Below, in pieces: positions 56,088 through 64,000 of a DNA stretch of 64,000 bases. The position numbers and the translations under genes were made by a program. Source of the stretch: Epiperipatus broadwayi (lineage: Eukaryota > Onychophora > Udeonychophora > Euonychophora > Peripatidae); assembly GCA_028023455.1 (NCBI GenBank), contig JAQFVV010006215.1, forward strand, positions 5,813,230-5,877,229. Direction: 5' to 3'. Numbering within the stretch: position 1 is the stretch's first letter; every line of letters begins with the position of its first letter. The notes under the pieces are model-generated. The model was not told where the DNA came from. It saw only the letters and a program-made list of their open reading frames with translations, and searched no databases.

Positions 56088-56250
56088 TTGTTCTTGATAT
56101 GTTATATTACATCAATTTAAGATGTTTCTTCTTATGAAATTTGTGCATTTTGAATCAGAAAATGGAGTTTTTATTTAAAAAATACAATTCTATCTATCTA
56201 TCTCTCTTTCTATATATATAATAAAGAGCAAATATTTCTAAACAAGTTGC
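56088..56250 (+). repeat. Duplicated leader segment, copy 1
   Basis: Sequence from TATGACATAATTTTGTTCTT to AAATATTTCTAAACAAGTTG matches 63110-63317 and precedes the same microsatellite and LINE junction in both places. It has no coding capacity. Homology starts abruptly near TATCCTATGACATAA. Confidence 0.8.
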
Positions 56251-56251
56251 C

Positions 56252-61440
<5,189 letters not shown>

Positions 61441-62030
61441 TTAGTGGACAGTAGGCATGATGTCCAGAACCCAAAGGTATGGAAACCCATCTCCCAAACA
61501 TTGATGCACCCAGGCCAAGACTGCATTGATCTCCCCAGGCCAGAAACACTAGGAAACACAGAATCACAGCATAAAGATCTCTGTAATATCTAGAACTCTG
61601 CGACAGCCAGGTAAAGTAAAATGTGAGAGTCAAATGACTACATCTTAAAACAAAAAAAAACAGGTATCTCTGACCAAGAGCCTTACTGAAATGTAAATTG
61701 GAGTAAATGCACCCCTGCTCATTCTGTATGGAGACTTATAGGGTATATTGCATTATTGAAGAATTGTCCCAGAGGAATTTTCATCTCTGCCCATCCACTG
61801 CACCCATGCTCATTCCCTATTGAGGCTTACAGAGTCTTTTGGAATAGATTCCAGAGGAATTTTCATCTCTGCATACTCTGCCACAGCATCACAGAACTTC
61901 CAAACCACACAAAGACCTCCAACCGCTCCTCGCACTCTCACCATCTCTAACCCCAGGGCATAGAAAACAGACTGACCTACATACACAACACTCGGAAAAC
62001 TGAAGTCCACACCTCCAACCCTCAAATGAC
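61441..62030. other. GC-richer noncoding patch of unknown origin
   Basis: Frames of about 71 codons exist on the minus strand (61418-61633, 61810-62025) without known motifs. It includes a diverged tandem duplication of about 80-90 bp (61708-61880). It could be the 5' region of the LINE to the right, an old UTR or another element. Confidence 0.35.
61708..61880 (+). repeat. Two-copy tandem repeat, about 80-90 bp
   Basis: TGCACCCCTGCTCATTC... and TGCACCCATGCTCATTC... each lead to CCAGAGGAATTTTCATCTCT. The copies differ by an indel and several substitutions. Confidence 0.65.
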
Positions 62031-62203
62031 ATGACCAACCAACTTCATTTATTCTATTTCAAAAAAACATTTCATTTTTTAAAAAAAATTATTTATTTTA
62101 CTCAAATTCAGGTTTATCACCCACGTCAAATAATTCTATTCAAGCTTGTATTTCATTTACAAATCCCTTGCATTTTCTTATTTTATTTAACAGTCCATCC
62201 TAG

Positions 62204-62204
<1 letters not shown>

Positions 62205-62246
<42 letters not shown>
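62205..62246 (+). repeat. (TA)n microsatellite
   Basis: About 20 TA units. Confidence 0.95.
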
Positions 62247-62249
<3 letters not shown>

Positions 62250-63023
62250 CTTTAACTTCAGTCAGGTGGTTCCTTCTTACTTCTACCATCCTCGCTCGAA
62301 CCAGAGAATCTTAACCCACTTTTATATCTGGATTGGTGTTCTAGGCAATTATTTTCTGGTTCACAAATATCGCATTTAATTCTTCCCTTTCTTTTAGAGC
62401 TATCAGATTATCTCTGCCCATTATTTCTATCCCAGTTATTCTGATTCCTGCTGTACTTTATAATATCATGAATTTCTACTTCCTTCACTGTCAAGGAGCT
62501 TAAATCCCTCTTCTTTGGTTCCATATTGAAACCCAGTGCTGTCTAGTACTTCCATAAATTTAACCATCCTCTCTACTGTTTTCCTTTCAGGACTTATTTT
62601 TACTCTTGTACTTTTCTTGATCTTAGAAGTGTTGTTCTTTATGTATACACTAATTTTTATGTTTTCTACTTTCTTGTGAATATTTACGTCTTTATTTGCA
62701 ATTACATCAGCATATGTACTCTCTAACTTTTCTATTCTATGACTTTCTTTAGTGAAATCTATCTCTATCCTATTGCTATTAATTTGATTGAGGTCCTTAC
62801 ATTGTTTTTCCACACTTTGGAATCTTGTTTTGATCCCCAATGCCATTTCTTTCCAGAAATCATCGAGCTTTTTAGTTATGTCTCGTACTATTTCCTCCTT
62901 CATATCTTTTATCTCCATTGACATCTGGCTAAGGTCGAGTCTCATGGTATTGAGAAACCTTTCCATCATTGTCAACAGGTTTTCTTTTTCCCCCATGGAT
63001 TTTCTTTCACTTTGCGGCTCCAT
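62250..63023 (-). pseudogene. LINE ORF1-like protein (coiled coil plus Cys cluster)
   Basis: The frame starts at 63023 and runs 185 codons to 62466. It is rich in Glu, Lys, Met and Ile with heptad-like spacing over residues about 10-110 (MMERFLNTMRLDLSQMSMEI, FWKEMALGIKTRFQSVEKQC), suggesting a coiled coil. A basic tail with ERKTVERMVKFMEVLDSTGF follows. Just past the stop another frame gives EVEIHDIIKYSRNQNNW. After one more stop comes KGRIKCDICEPENNCLEH, a Cys/His cluster like the RNA-binding knuckles of LINE ORF1 proteins. A frameshift near 62480 therefore likely split it. No reverse transcriptase lies beyond. It could instead be an unrelated coiled-coil gene exon. Confidence 0.55.
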
Positions 63024-63107
63024 TGCTGCCTCTATTCCATTTTATTATTTTCGATTGTTTATATATTTGCTTTATTACACCACTTTAACTATCTTTTATT
63101 CGATTAT

Positions 63108-63317
63108 TTATCCTATGACATAATTTTGTTCTTTATATATTATATTACATCAATTTAAGATGTTTCTTCTTATAAATATGTGCATTTTGAATCAGAAAAT
63201 GGAGTGAAGAGTGAGAGATAGAGAGAACTATATTTTTATTTAAAAAATACAGTTCTCTCTATCTCTCACTCTTTCTATATATATATAATAAAAAGCAAAT
63301 ATTTCTAAACAAGTTGC
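63108..63317 (+). repeat. Duplicated leader segment, copy 2
   Basis: It matches 56088-56250 and precedes a short TTC/TTA tract (63316-63344) and the same LINE junction. It has an extra 22-bp perfect inverted repeat (63208-63229 with 63251-63272) absent from copy 1. Confidence 0.8.
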
Positions 63318-63344
63318 TTCTTCTTTTTCTTCTTATTATTATTT

Positions 63345-64000
63345 TTAAAAATGTTTCAAAAGATAATGTTAATAATTATAGACCAATTTCTGTGCTTCAT
63401 ACAGTTGTACGCATATTTGAAAGATGTGTTTATAAGAAAATTGTTAATGACATAAATAAGATTTTGGTTCCTGTGCATCATGGTTTTTTACCTGGAAGAT
63501 CAACTGAAACTAATCTTTTAACAATAACTGATCACATTGCTAATGCCTTTGAGAATCAATGTCATTTAGATGTTGTTTATTTTGATTTATCCAATGCATT
63601 TGATAAAGTGGATCATTCCAGGTTGCTTTTCGAAATGTATAAATTAGGTTTTTTCTATAATTTGGTTGCATGGTTTGAATCTTTTATTAAGAAGAGAACA
63701 GCTTATGTAAAGTTTAAGAATGATTTTTCTAATCCATATTATTATAATATAGGAGTACCTCAGGCAGTATTCTTGCACCATTATTGTTTAACATTTATAT
63801 TGATGATTTGGGGGAGAGTTTGGAATTTTCGCATATTTTATGTTATGCAGATGATTGTAAAATTTTTAGGACTATCAATTCAATTAATGATTGCCTATTA
63901 TTACAAAAAGATATTAATAATTTTGTGAAATGATGTAGAGATAATAAAATGGATATTAATATGGATAAATGTTCAATAGTTTCTTATTCCAAAAAATCTG
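63345..64000 (+). pseudogene. Jockey/CR1-like LINE reverse transcriptase, copy 2, runs off window
   Basis: It shares the truncation point and about 95% of the sequence with the copy at 56807, by eye. NNYRPISVLHTV, HGFLPGRSTETNLL and VVYFDLSNAFDKVDHS are in frame. One G is missing in the GVPQG motif near 63763-63765, shifting the frame before the YADD box. In the displaced frame a further change turns the W codon of FVKW into TGA near 63931. It differs from copy 1 at several residues (for example KVD here, KVV there). The C-terminal part lies beyond the window. Confidence 0.85.

Overview
Organism and overall character. This is an AT-rich (about a quarter G+C by eye), gene-poor stretch of an invertebrate animal genome. 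There are no bacterial gene clusters, no long open frames of ordinary complexity and no host protein gene I can support. Everything recognisable is a transposable element, a tRNA-derived repeat, a ribozyme-bearing repeat or a microsatellite. The repertoire (Penelope-like elements with GIY-YIG domains, Jockey/CR1-type and RTE-type LINEs, a BED/hAT transposon, tRNA SINEs) fits a metazoan. I cannot name the species from sequence alone.

Main discovery. Two unrelated dispersed repeat families (A and B) each carry a recognisable type I hammerhead self-cleaving ribozyme with a very short stem III. Family A (unit about 470-480 bp) occurs at about a dozen places, some as head-to-tail dimers and inverted pairs (20075-21065, 41235-42085, 42190-43415, 52240-54500). 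Family B (unit about 465-545 bp) occurs at 971-1360, 34685-35026, 38200-38664 and 52774-53966. Some copies have target-site duplications of 9-14 bp, as expected for retroposed 'retrozymes'. A third, decayed hammerhead type is visible with Penelope-like elements (22.1-23.0 kb, 47.0 kb) and in a hairpin inside the hAT element (10.9-11.1 kb). Penelope-like elements are known to carry hammerheads and are a plausible source of the reverse transcriptase.

Layout. 1-10.7 kb: noncoding DNA with a family B copy, several foldback hairpins, a family A fragment and a tRNA-type SINE. 10.78-13.56 kb: a decayed hAT element with both ends and an 8-bp target duplication. 13.6-22 kb: AT-rich DNA and a family A cluster. 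22.06-23.03 kb: an inverted pair of Penelope-like 3' ends. 26.2 kb: a TA-flanked MITE. 27.1-27.8 kb: an RTE-like LINE tail. 28.6-35 kb: a SINE, family A and B copies and a lone tRNA-like unit. 37.2-38.7 kb: a SINE, a Penelope-like 3' end and a family B copy. 39.3-39.8 kb: a 500-N gap that is probably artificial. 41.2-43.4 kb: family A arrays. 44.27-47.18 kb: a near full-length dead Penelope-like element between 28-bp direct repeats. 48.2-50.1 kb: a LINE 3' half. 51.7 kb: a SINE relative. 52.2-54.5 kb: family A interrupted by family B. 54.68-55.46 kb: a tandem array of six tRNA-like units. 56.1-58.5 kb and 63.1-64 kb: two copies of one composite (leader, microsatellite, truncated Jockey/CR1-like LINE), with a huge TTC/TTA expansion in the first. 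62.2-63.0 kb: a LINE ORF1 on the minus strand.

How the parts fit. Dead autonomous elements (Penelope-like, three LINE types, hAT) sit beside non-autonomous RNAs (hammerhead units, tRNA SINEs) that could have used their machinery. Nothing here looks able to make a functional protein today. What may still be active is RNA: several hammerheads have all core nucleotides and paired stems.
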